From Paraburkholderia tagetis (GTDB taxonomy: Bacteria; Pseudomonadota; Gammaproteobacteria; Burkholderiales; Burkholderiaceae): 64,000 bases of DNA. Both the position numbers and the translations under genes were made by a program. Below the pieces are notes generated by a model, which had not been told where the DNA came from, did no database searches, and saw nothing but the letters and a program-made list of their open reading frames with translations. How positions within the stretch are numbered: position 1 is the stretch's first letter; each line of letters starts with the position of its first letter. Positions 35,052-43,246 of this stretch are shown here, piece by piece. Location of the stretch: NCBI RefSeq assembly GCF_022213065.1, contig NZ_JAKLJA010000027.1, positions 43,066 to 107,065 of the forward strand, in the 5' to 3' direction.

Positions 35052-36356
35052 ATGAGCAATTTCGAGGACGCCGCATTCGGGGCGGGGCACGACCACATTT
35101 TTCTGGGGGCGGCTCACAAGGACAACGAGCGCAGAACCTGGGCGGTAATTGCACTGTGTAGCGCGATGATGGTGGCGGAAATCGTGGGCGGCAGTCTGTT
35201 CGGCTCGCTGGCGCTCGTGGCCGATGGCCTGCATATGTCGACGCATGCCGGCGCGATGCTGATCGCGGCTTTGGCGTACACCTATGCACGCAAACACGCG
35301 ACCGATGCCCGGTTCGTGTTCGGCACCGGCAAGCTGGGCGATCTCGCGGGTTTTACCAGTGCCATCGTGCTCGCCATGATCGCGCTGCTGATCGGGTATG
35401 AGGCCGTTTCGCGTTTTCTTTCGCCCGTGCCGATTCAGTTTGGTCAGGCGATTCCCATCGCGGTGCTGGGTTTGCTGGTCAATCTTGCGAGCGTCTGGTT
35501 GTTGAGCGGCGATCATCATGGGCATAGTCACGGTCATGGTCATGGTCATAGCCACGGACACGGTCATGGGCACGAACATGACGACGAACACGGTCATGAG
35601 GAAGAGGTGCATCGCATCGTCGTTGGCGCAGGCGTTTTTGCCGTGTCGATTTTCGAAGATGGTGTGCCGCCTGTCTTCCGGATCACGCCGGAAGCGGCGA
35701 GTTCGGATCTGAGCGCCGCTGCGGTTTCCGTCGTGACGGTGCGCCCCGACGGTGCGCGCCAGAGCTTTGCGTTTGCGGCCCGTGGCGGCTATCTGGAATC
35801 GATAGACGATATTCCCGAGCCGCATGCGTTCAAGGCCGTTGTCCGTCTGCCCGATGGCGAGCATCAGATCGAGTTCGAGGAACACGAGCACGCTCACGAC
35901 GACGACGCCCATGCCGCGGTGAATCGCGATCACAATATTCGCTCGGCCTATGTTCACGTGATTGCAGATGCCGCGGTTTCCGTGCTGGCGATTATCGGTC
36001 TCTTGCTGGCGCGCGCTTTTGGGTGGGTATGGATGGATCCGCTTGCCGGGGTGATCGGTGCGCTCGTGATTGCGAACTGGTCGTGGGGCTTGATGCGCGA
36101 TACCGGCGCCATTCTGCTCGATATGAACGCGGACCGGCGTATGGCGGATAACGTGCGTGATGTCGTGGAGAAGAACGGGGACGCCGTGCTTGATCTACAT
36201 GTCTGGCGCGTCGGGCCGGGGCATATGAGTGCGGTTGTGTCGGTGGCCACCAGCAAAGCGCTGCGTAATCCAGGGTTTTATCATGCTGCCCTGAAGCGTT
36301 TTAAAGAGCTTTCGCATGTGACGGTTGAGATTAATCGGGTTCGGGCCGGGGCTTGA
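35052..36356 (+). CDS. dmeF: Cation diffusion facilitator, Co/Ni efflux (DmeF type) with large inserted loop
   Basis: The 434-residue product is a CDF metal/proton antiporter. The N-terminus carries MSNFEDAAFGAGHDHIFLG; helix 2 has DGLHMSTHAGAML and helix 5 has HVIADAAVSVLAI, the usual metal-site region. Between helices 4 and 5 (about residues 153-293) lies an unusually long stretch: a His/Gly run, then about 85 residues with beta-strand character (VFRITPEAA, VSVVTVRPDGARQSF, VRLPDGEHQIEFEE), then a second His/Asp run. Typical DmeF proteins have only a short His loop there. It follows dmeR by 7 bases. Co and Ni export is inferred from family and regulator. Confidence 0.88.
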   Translation: MSNFEDAAFGAGHDHIFLGAAHKDNERRTWAVIALCSAMMVAEIVGGSLFGSLALVADGLHMSTHAGAMLIAALAYTYARKHATDARFVFGTGKLGDLAGFTSAIVLAMIALLIGYEAVSRFLSPVPIQFGQAIPIAVLGLLVNLASVWLLSGDHHGHSHGHGHGHSHGHGHGHEHDDEHGHEEEVHRIVVGAGVFAVSIFEDGVPPVFRITPEAASSDLSAAAVSVVTVRPDGARQSFAFAARGGYLESIDDIPEPHAFKAVVRLPDGEHQIEFEEHEHAHDDDAHAAVNRDHNIRSAYVHVIADAAVSVLAIIGLLLARAFGWVWMDPLAGVIGALVIANWSWGLMRDTGAILLDMNADRRMADNVRDVVEKNGDAVLDLHVWRVGPGHMSAVVSVATSKALRNPGFYHAALKRFKELSHVTVEINRVRAGA

Positions 36357-36463
36357 GTTGCTGGTTTGAAGTGGCGATTCCTTGAGTTTGATCGGGATGG
36401 TGGCGAGCGTGGCGCTCGTGGCACGCTTCAAGCCCGACGCGCTGCACGAGCTTCGCATCGGTG

Positions 36464-37930
36464 TCAGGAGAACAGCTTTCCCGGATTCAATATCCCGTTG
36501 GGATCGAGCGCGCGCTTGATCGAGCGCATGCACGCAAGCTCCGTCTCGCTACGCGTGTAGCCCAGAAATGGGCGCTTGTGCACGCCAATGCCGTGCTCGG
36601 CGGAAACCGAGCCCTGAAACGTCCTGACGAGATCGTAGACGACAGGCTCGAGCGCATCGGGCGGGACGCCGGGAATCGATCGGCCGTCGACGGTGACATG
36701 AAGATTCGAGTCGCCAATATGGCCGAAGAAGAACGCGCGGCTGGCGGGCCAACGGGATTGCAACTGCGCACGGCAGGTGTCGACGAAATTGCCGATGTCT
36801 CCAATCGGAATGCTGATGTCGAAATTAATGGGCGTTAGCTTGACCGGAAATTCCGCCGTCGCTTCACGGATTTCCCACAATGACCGCGCTTGCGATGTGG
36901 ACTGCGCAATGACGGCGTCGAGCAGCAATCCCGATTCGAGTTGCCTCGCCAGCGCTTGCGCGAGACGGTCGTGCCGGTCGTTGGCATAGGACGTATGTTC
37001 GATCAGCGCATAGAGTGGATACGCGGTTGAGAACGGCGCTTGCTGGCTTCGGGAGAACGCTACGCCCAATTCGAAGAAGTCCGGCCACATCAGCTCGAAC
37101 GCGCTGAGTTCCTTGCCGAGGCGCGCCTTTAGCGTCTGCAAGAGCGCGATGGCACTCTCGTATCCGGAAAGCGCGCACAGCGCGGTATGCCGCGCAGCCG
37201 GGCGAGGGGCGAGACGCAACACGGCTCGGGTGATGATGCCGAGCGTGCCCTCGGAACCAATGAACAGATGCCGCAAATCGTAGCCGGTATTATTCTTGAT
37301 CATCTTCCCCATGGCGCTCAGCACGCTGCCGTCCGCGAGCACGACCTCAAGGCCGAGTACCTGGTCGCGTGCGGTTCCCGACTGAATGACGCGGATGCCG
37401 CCCGCGTTCGTCGCAAGGTTGCCGCCTATCTGGCACGTACCCCGTGCGCCGAGATCGAGCTGGAACTCGAAATCGGCGGCCTCGGCAGCTTCCTGTATGG
37501 CCTGCAATGTGGTGCCGGCCCGCACCGTCATGGTGGCGGCGGAACGGTCTATCTCCTCGATGCCGGCCAGTCTCTCCAGCGAAATGCAAATGTCGTTCGA
37601 TGTCGGCACGGCGCCGCCCGCCAGGCCCGTCAATCCACCCTGAGGCACGACGCCTTGCCGGAGCGCGTTGCACAGCCGCAGCGCGGCGGCGACCTCCTGG
37701 GTATTGCGGGGCAACACGACCGCAAGCGGCGCGTGCGCGGATTTCGCGCTCCAGTCGCCAAGGTAGCGGCTTTCTATCTCGCTGCCGGTTCGCACCGCGT
37801 CCGCGCCAAGCGCGTCTTTGAGCGCGTTCAGTATCGCTTCCATGAAGGGCCTGTCGAGTTTCGATTGCGGGAATGAAGCGCGTCGGCCGCGAGCCGGCTC
37901 GCGATTGTCGCGATTGTCCCGATTGCGCAT
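36464..37930 (-). CDS. FAD-binding 2-hydroxyacid dehydrogenase (glycolate/D-lactate oxidase type)
   Basis: The product has an FAD_binding_4 domain (GVVPQGGLTGLAGGAVPTSN, LGARGTCQIGGNLATNAGG, NNTGYDLRHLFIGSEGTLG) and an FAD-oxidase C domain, ending with the family motif SAEHGIGVHKRPFLG and DPNGILNPGKLF. Such enzymes oxidise D-2-hydroxyacids (D-lactate, glycolate, D-2-hydroxyglutarate). It is the last gene of the long minus-strand operon. I list the start that overlaps the oxygenase stop as ATGA, giving 488 residues. The first 29 residues are Arg-rich and not family-like, so the Met at 37843 (459 residues) may be the true start. The substrate is unknown; D-2-hydroxyglutarate or a product of the operon's substrate are options. 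Confidence 0.87.
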   Translation of the reverse strand: MRNRDNRDNREPARGRRASFPQSKLDRPFMEAILNALKDALGADAVRTGSEIESRYLGDWSAKSAHAPLAVVLPRNTQEVAAALRLCNALRQGVVPQGGLTGLAGGAVPTSNDICISLERLAGIEEIDRSAATMTVRAGTTLQAIQEAAEAADFEFQLDLGARGTCQIGGNLATNAGGIRVIQSGTARDQVLGLEVVLADGSVLSAMGKMIKNNTGYDLRHLFIGSEGTLGIITRAVLRLAPRPAARHTALCALSGYESAIALLQTLKARLGKELSAFELMWPDFFELGVAFSRSQQAPFSTAYPLYALIEHTSYANDRHDRLAQALARQLESGLLLDAVIAQSTSQARSLWEIREATAEFPVKLTPINFDISIPIGDIGNFVDTCRAQLQSRWPASRAFFFGHIGDSNLHVTVDGRSIPGVPPDALEPVVYDLVRTFQGSVSAEHGIGVHKRPFLGYTRSETELACMRSIKRALDPNGILNPGKLFS

Positions 37931-38907
37931 CAGCTTGCCGCTTGCTGAAGTTTCTTCCGGTAGCCCATCGACGCATTGATGCGGCCGAGAATGTAATCGC
38001 CGGCGGCGACGGGTTCGTGCTTCGCGTGCGCAGCGTCGACGCCCAGGCCGCGCGGGTCCACGACCGCACGATAATCAGGGTCGTAGAACGTCGCGATCGA
38101 ATAGCGCTCGCGCCCCGAGCGATTGATGACGCGATGCATCGTCGACTGGAAGCGATCGTTGGACCAGCGCGCGAGCAGATCGCCGACATTGATCACGAGC
38201 GTGCCATCGATGGGCGGCGCGTCGATCCAGTTGTTCGAGCCGAGTTCGCGCACCTGCAGGCCGCCGATATTGTCTTGCCACAGCAGCGTGATGCAGCCGT
38301 AATCGGTATGCGGCGCGACGCCGAACTGATCGGCCTCCGACTGCGGATCCTGGGCCGGGTAGTAGACCATTTGCGTGCGTTGCAGGCGTTTGGTGTACTT
38401 GTCCACGAAAAAGTCCTCGCCGATGCCGAGGCTCAACGCCACCACGCGCAGCAGATCCGCGCCGCATGCGCCAAGCGCTTCGTAGTATTCGTAGAGGGCA
38501 GGGCGCAACTCCGGCATGAACGCGGGCCAGTTGTTCGGGCCACGCAACGCTTCGCCCGCGAGCACGGTGGGATCGTCCTCGGGGAGTTCCAGGCCGATGG
38601 AGAAAAATTCCTTGAAGTCGGGGCGCGTGGCCTGGTACATCGTCGCGTCGCCGAGCGCATTGAAGCCGCGATGCCGGTGATTGACCGCGGCCTGCCGTTT
38701 GACCTCCGGCGGATGCGCGAAAAATTTGCGTGCCGCCGCCTGGGCGCGCTCGATGATTTCCGCAGGCACGCCATGGTTGCGGATATAGAAGAAGCCGCTC
38801 GTCGTGCAGGCCCGGTAGATTTCGCTCGCGACCTGCTGCGTGGCCTCACGCTCGCGATTGCGTACGCCCTGCATGTCGATCAGAGGGATGTAGGCTGTCT
38901 CAGTCAT
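37930..38907 (-). CDS. Isopenicillin N synthase-like 2-oxoglutarate/Fe(II) oxygenase
   Basis: The 325-residue product starts MTETAYIPLIDMQGV and has the DIOX_N and 2OG-FeII_Oxy domains. The iron site is seen as APHTDYGCITLL (HxD) with the distal His in FQSTMHRVINRSGRERYSI, and RYS would bind 2-oxoglutarate. A longer frame opens at 38967, but its extra residues are coded by a 9-base tandem repeat, so I chose ATG 38907. Members of this family hydroxylate amino acids, purines or other small molecules. Located in an operon with amino-acid transport genes and a 2-hydroxyacid dehydrogenase, it may start the breakdown of the imported compound. Confidence 0.87.
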   Translation of the reverse strand: MTETAYIPLIDMQGVRNREREATQQVASEIYRACTTSGFFYIRNHGVPAEIIERAQAAARKFFAHPPEVKRQAAVNHRHRGFNALGDATMYQATRPDFKEFFSIGLELPEDDPTVLAGEALRGPNNWPAFMPELRPALYEYYEALGACGADLLRVVALSLGIGEDFFVDKYTKRLQRTQMVYYPAQDPQSEADQFGVAPHTDYGCITLLWQDNIGGLQVRELGSNNWIDAPPIDGTLVINVGDLLARWSNDRFQSTMHRVINRSGRERYSIATFYDPDYRAVVDPRGLGVDAAHAKHEPVAAGDYILGRINASMGYRKKLQQAAS

Positions 38908-38951
38908 CGTGGTGATCTCGTCGAGGGTTCTGTCGATAAGCCGGATGTGCG

Positions 38952-38987
38952 GATACGTGGGATACATGGGATACGTGGGATGTGCGG
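38952..38987 (+). repeat. Tandem 9 bp repeat upstream of the oxygenase gene
   Basis: Four 9-base units (GATACGTGG, GATACATGG, GATACGTGG, GATGTGCGG) occupy the 101-base spacer between the GntR regulator and the oxygenase gene. They create a spurious N-terminal extension of the oxygenase frame. Confidence 0.75.
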
Positions 38988-39008
38988 ATGGAGTGGGTCA
39001 CCCCGGGG

Positions 39009-39791
39009 TCACCCCTGCTGGAGCGCGACACCGGGCGAGAATCGGCAGCCGAGCCGGTAGCGCGAGCCTGGATGCACGAAGCGCGCGAACGTGACTGCCC
39101 GATGGTGGGTCCACGTGCGTCGCACCAGCGTCAGGCACGGCTCCCCATCGGGGATTTCGAGCAGCGCCGCTTCGTTGGGCGTCGCCAGTGCCGAATCAAC
39201 AATGTGCTCGATCTCGTCGAGCGGCACGGTGTCGTACAGATACTCGGAGGGGCGCCGCACGTTGAAGTCCTGGGTGAGAAAATCCGGCGCGAGGTCCGGG
39301 TTCACATAACGCTCTTCCAGTTGCACCGGCAGACCATTCTCGCGATGCACGCAGATCACGTGAAAAACCGACGCGCCCGGCATCAGTTCGAGCGCGGTGG
39401 ACACCAGCATGGGCGCAGTTTCGCGCGCCTGTAGCAGGATCGTAAAGCTGTATGCGTGACCACGCGAACGGATCTCGTCGCCGATATGCGCGATCGTCAA
39501 TAGCGTCGAGAGCGGCTTGGTTTCAGCGACAAACGTCCCAATGCCCGATTGCCGCGTGAGCACGCCTTCCCCGGATAGCTCGCGCAACGCGCGATTGATC
39601 GTCATGCGCGATACGCCGAGCGTTCCGACCAGCGCGATCTCCGAGGGTATCCGGTCGCCCGTCCTCCACGCCCCGGACTCGATGCTGTTGCGCACGTAGG
39701 CCTTGACCTGCTCGTAGCGCGCGATGTCGGCGCGCGGTGCGGGTCCGGCGCGCGGCTTTCCGGCGTCTCGCGCGAGTTTGGCGTTCTTCAA
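39009..39791 (-). CDS. GntR-family transcriptional regulator with UTRA domain (HutC subfamily)
   Basis: From TTG 39791 the product is 260 residues, with an N-terminal winged helix (VKAYVRNSIESGAWRTGDRI, PSEIALVGTLGVSRMTINRA) and a C-terminal UTRA effector domain (VFHVICVHRENGLPVQLEER, CLTLVRRTWTHHRAVTFARF). The TTG has GGGGGA upstream and overlaps the stop of a 29-codon frame. The longer frame to 40037 overlaps the ATPase gene and has no family match. Encoded within the transport/catabolic operon, it likely controls it as a repressor. The HutC subfamily consensus GT-N-TA-N-AC occurs twice upstream of the operon at 43066-43148. The inducer may be the substrate or an intermediate. Confidence 0.87.
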   Translation of the reverse strand: MKNAKLARDAGKPRAGPAPRADIARYEQVKAYVRNSIESGAWRTGDRIPSEIALVGTLGVSRMTINRALRELSGEGVLTRQSGIGTFVAETKPLSTLLTIAHIGDEIRSRGHAYSFTILLQARETAPMLVSTALELMPGASVFHVICVHRENGLPVQLEERYVNPDLAPDFLTQDFNVRRPSEYLYDTVPLDEIEHIVDSALATPNEAALLEIPDGEPCLTLVRRTWTHHRAVTFARFVHPGSRYRLGCRFSPGVALQQG

Positions 39792-39877
39792 CGCGATTCC
39801 CCCGCAGCGGCCACGTTGCGCTCGCGCGCAAGCGCGGCGGCGAACAGGGCCCCAATGAACAACCCGGTCGGCGTCAT
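39788..39877 (-). CDS. Putative 29-residue hydrophobic micro-ORF linking ATPase and regulator genes
   Basis: A 29-codon frame fills the gap between the ABC ATPase and the GntR gene. Its ATG overlaps the ATPase stop (ATGA), and its TGA overlaps the TTG start of the regulator (TTGA). The product, MTPTGLFIGALFAAALARER and nine more residues, has a short hydrophobic stretch followed by Arg. It may be a small membrane peptide, a translational coupler, or chance sequence in a GC-rich spacer. There is no homology evidence. Confidence 0.35.
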   Translation of the reverse strand: MTPTGLFIGALFAAALARERNVAAAGESR

Positions 39878-40737
39878 TCGGAGTCCTTGTCTTGAGACTG
39901 CGCCCAAAATGCGTTGCGGTCGAAGTAGTTCTGCAAGAACTGGCGCAGCCGTGGCTGCGTGGCGTCGTGGAATACTTCGCGTGGCTTGCCCTGCACGGCA
40001 ATGCGGCCTTCGTCGATAAAGACGACCTTGTCGGCAACCTGCGCGGCGAAGCCCATCTCGTGGGTGACGACCACCATCGTCATGCCCTCGCGCGCGAGCT
40101 GCTTCATCACCTGGAGCACTTCGCCAACAAGTTCCGGATCGAGCGCCGAAGTCGGCTCGTCGAATAGCATGATGTGCGGCTCCATCGCCAGTGCGCGCGC
40201 GATCGCCACGCGCTGCTGCTGGCCGCCGGAGAGCTTGCTGGGCCGCACGTGAGCCTTATGGGCGAGCCCGACCGTTTCGAGCATGGCGATGCCGCGCCGG
40301 TTCGCCTCTTCGCGCGGCATCTTGCGCACGCGTTGCAGCGCCTCCGTGACGTTGCCGAGCGCGCTCATATGCGGCCACAGGTTGAATTGCTGGAACACCA
40401 TGCCGACGTTGCGCCGCACCCGGTTGATCTCCGACTGCGGCGCACGTACCCGGCGGCCGTTGCGCATCCGGTAGCCGAGCAGTTCGCCTTCAATCATGAC
40501 GTCGCCGCAGTCGTAGCTTTCGAGCGCGGCGAGGCAGCGCAGCAGGGTGCTCTTGCCCGAACCGGACGGTCCGATGATGCACACGACTTCGGACTTTTGA
40601 ACTTCCAGATCGACCCCACGCAGCACTTCGACTTCGCCGAACTTCTTGCCGAGATCGCGGACTTCGATCAGCGGCGCGTTGCCCGTGGCTGCATGCGCGT
40701 GTAACGAGGAAGTGTGAATGTCGATGGGAGCGTTCAT
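39874..40737 (-). CDS. Polar amino acid ABC transporter ATP-binding protein (GlnQ/HisP type)
   Basis: The 287-residue product carries Walker A GPSGSGKST, Q-loop FQQFNLWPHMSALGNV, signature LSGGQQQRVAIARAL, Walker B IMLFDEPTSALDPE and the switch His in VVTHEMGFA. It is the ATPase of a polar amino acid importer. I chose ATG 40737 (MNAPIDIHTSS); the frame remains open to 40800, overlapping the permease gene, without family support. The first 30 or so residues before IEVRDLGKKFG are extra relative to GlnQ. It follows two permease genes and the binding-protein gene in one operon. Confidence 0.93.
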   Translation of the reverse strand: MNAPIDIHTSSLHAHAATGNAPLIEVRDLGKKFGEVEVLRGVDLEVQKSEVVCIIGPSGSGKSTLLRCLAALESYDCGDVMIEGELLGYRMRNGRRVRAPQSEINRVRRNVGMVFQQFNLWPHMSALGNVTEALQRVRKMPREEANRRGIAMLETVGLAHKAHVRPSKLSGGQQQRVAIARALAMEPHIMLFDEPTSALDPELVGEVLQVMKQLAREGMTMVVVTHEMGFAAQVADKVVFIDEGRIAVQGKPREVFHDATQPRLRQFLQNYFDRNAFWAQSQDKDSE

Positions 40738-40762
40738 CAGCGTCGGGACCTCGCCAGGTTCT

Positions 40763-41416
40763 TCAGTTTGCAAGTCGCGCTTCGACCCACGCGCCCACAC
40801 GCGAGGTGAGTTCGACGAGTGCGAGATAGCAGATGCACAGCATCAGCAGCGTTTCCACGAAAGCAAAGGTCTCGGAACCAATGCCGGTGAGCACGAACGT
40901 CAGTTCCGGCACGGTGACGATCGACAGCACGGCCGTTTCCTTGCTGAGCACGATCGTCAGGTTGGTGATCGCCGGCATGATGAGCACGAGCATTTGCGGC
41001 AACTGCACGCGCCAAACGGTTTGCCATCGTGACAGGCCGAGACACTGTGCGGCTTCGAGATGCCCAGGCGGTATCGAGCGGAAGCCGGAGCGGAACGCCT
41101 CGGCAAAGTACGCTCCGCCATACAGCCCGAGCCCGATAATGCCAGCCGGAACCGGATCGAGCGTGAAACCGAATGAAGGACCGCCGTAGTACAGGACGAA
41201 TAGCTGCACGAGGAACGGCGTCGCGCGAAAGCATTCGATATAGGCGCGTAGCACGCCACGAATCCAGCGGCCGCACACCAGTTGCAGCACGGCGATGACG
41301 AAGCCAATCAGCATCGCGATCGCGACACCCGCGACCCACGTGCCAAGCGTCATGCCAAAGCCGGAGACGATCGACGGCAGATTGTGCGTGATGACGGTGG
41401 GATCGAACTGAGTCAT
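40763..41416 (-). CDS. Polar amino acid ABC transporter permease (HisM/GlnP type)
   Basis: The 217-residue protein has about five membrane helices and the permease EAA-like loop (EAFRSGFRSIPPGHLEAAQC, LGLSRWQTVWRVQLPQ), preceded by the ECFRATPFLVQLFVLYYG motif of the HisMQ/GlnP group. It pairs with the second permease gene just upstream in transcription to form the membrane channel. The genes are 25 bases apart. The ligand class is inferred from family and is amino acid or a close analogue. Confidence 0.92.
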   Translation of the reverse strand: MTQFDPTVITHNLPSIVSGFGMTLGTWVAGVAIAMLIGFVIAVLQLVCGRWIRGVLRAYIECFRATPFLVQLFVLYYGGPSFGFTLDPVPAGIIGLGLYGGAYFAEAFRSGFRSIPPGHLEAAQCLGLSRWQTVWRVQLPQMLVLIMPAITNLTIVLSKETAVLSIVTVPELTFVLTGIGSETFAFVETLLMLCICYLALVELTSRVGAWVEARLAN

Positions 41417-41441
41417 CGAGCGTCCCTCATGCGTGCGCCCC

Positions 41442-42089
41442 TCATGCGTGCAGTCGCACTTCAGCGAGATGCGCGAGGCTCGCGAGCACGCCGTTGATGA
41501 CGAGGTAGATCAGCCCCGCGGCAACATAGGCTTCGAGCGGCCGGTAGGTGCTGGCGGCAATGTTCTGCGCGGTGCGCGTAATTTCGGCGACACCGACCAC
41601 GGAAATCAGCGACGAGGCCTTGATCAGCAGCACCATTTCGTTCGCGAGCGACGGCAGCGTGAGACGAAACGCTTGTGGCACCTTGATGCGCCAGAGCGTT
41701 GCGAATGCGCGCATGCCCAGCATCCGCGCCGCTTCGATCTGCCCGTGGGGCACGCTCAAAAAGCCGCCGCGAAGAATTTCCGCGATATACGACGCTGAGC
41801 ATAGCGACACCGCGCTGATGGCGGCGACGAGCGGCGGCACGTTGATGCCGACGAAGGGCAGCAGGTAATAGACCAGCAGCAATTGAACGAGCAGTGGCAC
41901 GCCGCGGAAGAAGAACACATACGCGCCGCCCAGTTTGGCTAGCCAGCGGTTGGGCGAGAGCCGGGCGGAGCAGACCGCGAGGCCAATAAAGAAGCCAATC
42001 GCGAGTCCGGCGAGCGAGATGGTTACGGTGGCGACCGTTGCGTGAAGCAGCAGCGGCAACGATTGCATGAACGCGTTCAGATTGAACAT
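41442..42089 (-). CDS. Polar amino acid ABC transporter permease (HisQ type)
   Basis: The 215-residue product opens MFNLNAFMQSLPLLLHATVA and has several membrane helices plus the GVPLLVQLLLVYYLLPF and SYIAEILRGGFLSVPHGQIE motifs (the EAA loop). I chose Met 42089; the 17 residues before it in frame are Arg/Pro-rich and not family-like. It would form a heterodimer with the other permease. It lies 66 bases after the binding-protein gene. Confidence 0.92.
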   Translation of the reverse strand: MFNLNAFMQSLPLLLHATVATVTISLAGLAIGFFIGLAVCSARLSPNRWLAKLGGAYVFFFRGVPLLVQLLLVYYLLPFVGINVPPLVAAISAVSLCSASYIAEILRGGFLSVPHGQIEAARMLGMRAFATLWRIKVPQAFRLTLPSLANEMVLLIKASSLISVVGVAEITRTAQNIAASTYRPLEAYVAAGLIYLVINGVLASLAHLAEVRLHA

Positions 42090-42155
42090 GGCCAGGGGTT
42101 TCGTTGTCCGGCGTGGCCGCCGCGCACGGCGCGGCGGCATGCGAAGCGACGCGCG

Positions 42156-42983
42156 TCAGAAGTTCGGTGTCGGCATCGTGGTTGGCACGGTCATCGACGT
42201 GCCGAGCCATTTTTTCTGTAGCGTCGCCAGGCGGCCATCAGCCTGAATTTTCAGCAGCGCCGTGTTGAACGCGTCGAGCAGCGGCTTGCTGTCCGCATCC
42301 TTGCGCACGCAGTACGCGTAATAGACCTTCGCGCCGAACGGCGGCGTGAGCACCGCGAATGTTTCCGGACGTTGCTTTGCGACATAGGCGATGTTCGTCA
42401 TCGCGTTCGCGACCGCGACGATGCGGCCGGCGGCGAGATCCGAATAGGCCTGGTTGTTGTCGACGTACTCACGGATCGTCGGCGCATGGGGCAGCGTCGC
42501 TACATAGGCTTTCAACTGGTCGAGTTGCGCGGTGCCCTTGGCCGCGCCGATTGTCTTGCCGGCGACGTCGCTGGACTGCTTGAGCGCGGTGTCGTTTGCT
42601 CGCTTGAGCAGCGCGTCGGTTGCGTCGGCCACGGGCAGCGTGTACGCATAGCGCTCCATGCGCGCTTTCGTGACGGTCAGCGGCCCGCCGACCATATCGA
42701 ACTTGCCCGCTTCGAGGCCGGGAAGCACGCTTGGCCACGGCAGGTCGAGGAAGCGCACCTTCACGCCGAGTTCCTTGCCGATCTCGGCAAACAGATCCTT
42801 GTTGAAGCCGGCTTGCTGACCGTTCTCCAGAAAGTCGAACGGCGCAAACTGCATTTCGGTGCCGACGACCAGTTCGCCGGCTTTCTTGACCTTGGCGAGC
42901 TGGTCTTCCGCGAACGCGGACACGCTGACGGCGGCCAGTGTCAATGCGAGCGTAAAACGCTTCCAGCTTGCAGCGCGCTTCAT
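42156..42983 (-). CDS. Amino acid ABC transporter substrate-binding protein
   Basis: The 275-residue product has a Sec signal peptide (MKRAASWKRFTLALTLAAVS, cleavage likely after AFA) and a family 3 solute-binding fold: LVVGTEMQFAPFDFLENGQQ, FDMVGGPLTVTKARMERYAY and, near the C-terminus, LLDAFNTALLKIQADGRLAT. It is the first gene of the minus-strand operon that continues with two permeases, the ATPase, the regulator and two oxidative enzymes. Met 42983 was chosen because it begins the signal peptide. An upstream Met at 43007 is in frame, next to a CTCTCAGGAGAAC ribosome site that better suits 42983. Confidence 0.92.
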   Translation of the reverse strand: MKRAASWKRFTLALTLAAVSVSAFAEDQLAKVKKAGELVVGTEMQFAPFDFLENGQQAGFNKDLFAEIGKELGVKVRFLDLPWPSVLPGLEAGKFDMVGGPLTVTKARMERYAYTLPVADATDALLKRANDTALKQSSDVAGKTIGAAKGTAQLDQLKAYVATLPHAPTIREYVDNNQAYSDLAAGRIVAVANAMTNIAYVAKQRPETFAVLTPPFGAKVYYAYCVRKDADSKPLLDAFNTALLKIQADGRLATLQKKWLGTSMTVPTTMPTPNF

Positions 42984-43065
42984 GAGTTCTCCTGAGAGAG
43001 TGACCACTGTTGAAAAGAATGGCTTACGTGAATGGCGCGCTGCGAGGACGCTGCGATGAGAGGCA

Positions 43066-43148
43066 GTATATACCGCGATTTTTGAAGGATGCCTTGTTTT
43101 CCGGTCTCGTTAACCCGCGCTTGCGATCGTTAAATTCGCGGTATATAC
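43066..43148. promoter_or_regulatory. Paired GTATATAC operators of the GntR/UTRA regulator
   Basis: GTATATAC occurs at 43066-43073 and 43141-43148, 75 bases start to start. The two sites are in opposite orientation within a longer shared 13-mer (GTATATACCGCGA and its reverse complement). The core fits the HutC-subfamily consensus GT-N-TA-N-AC. The sites lie 83-165 bases upstream of the binding-protein gene that heads the operon encoding the GntR/UTRA regulator. Binding to both sites could loop the DNA between them. Confidence 0.6.
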
Positions 43149-43246
43149 AACGCAACCTTTGAGAATCGGCCCAACTGGTTTCAAAATCGTCTGACGATTT
43201 AGAGACTATCATGCGCCTCACGGCGGGCTCGTTGCTGCTCTTGCGG

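Noticed and set aside
39788..40037. A longer GntR regulator start at 40037
   Set aside because: The extra residues overlap the ATPase gene in another frame and do not resemble the family; TTG 39791 has a ribosome site.
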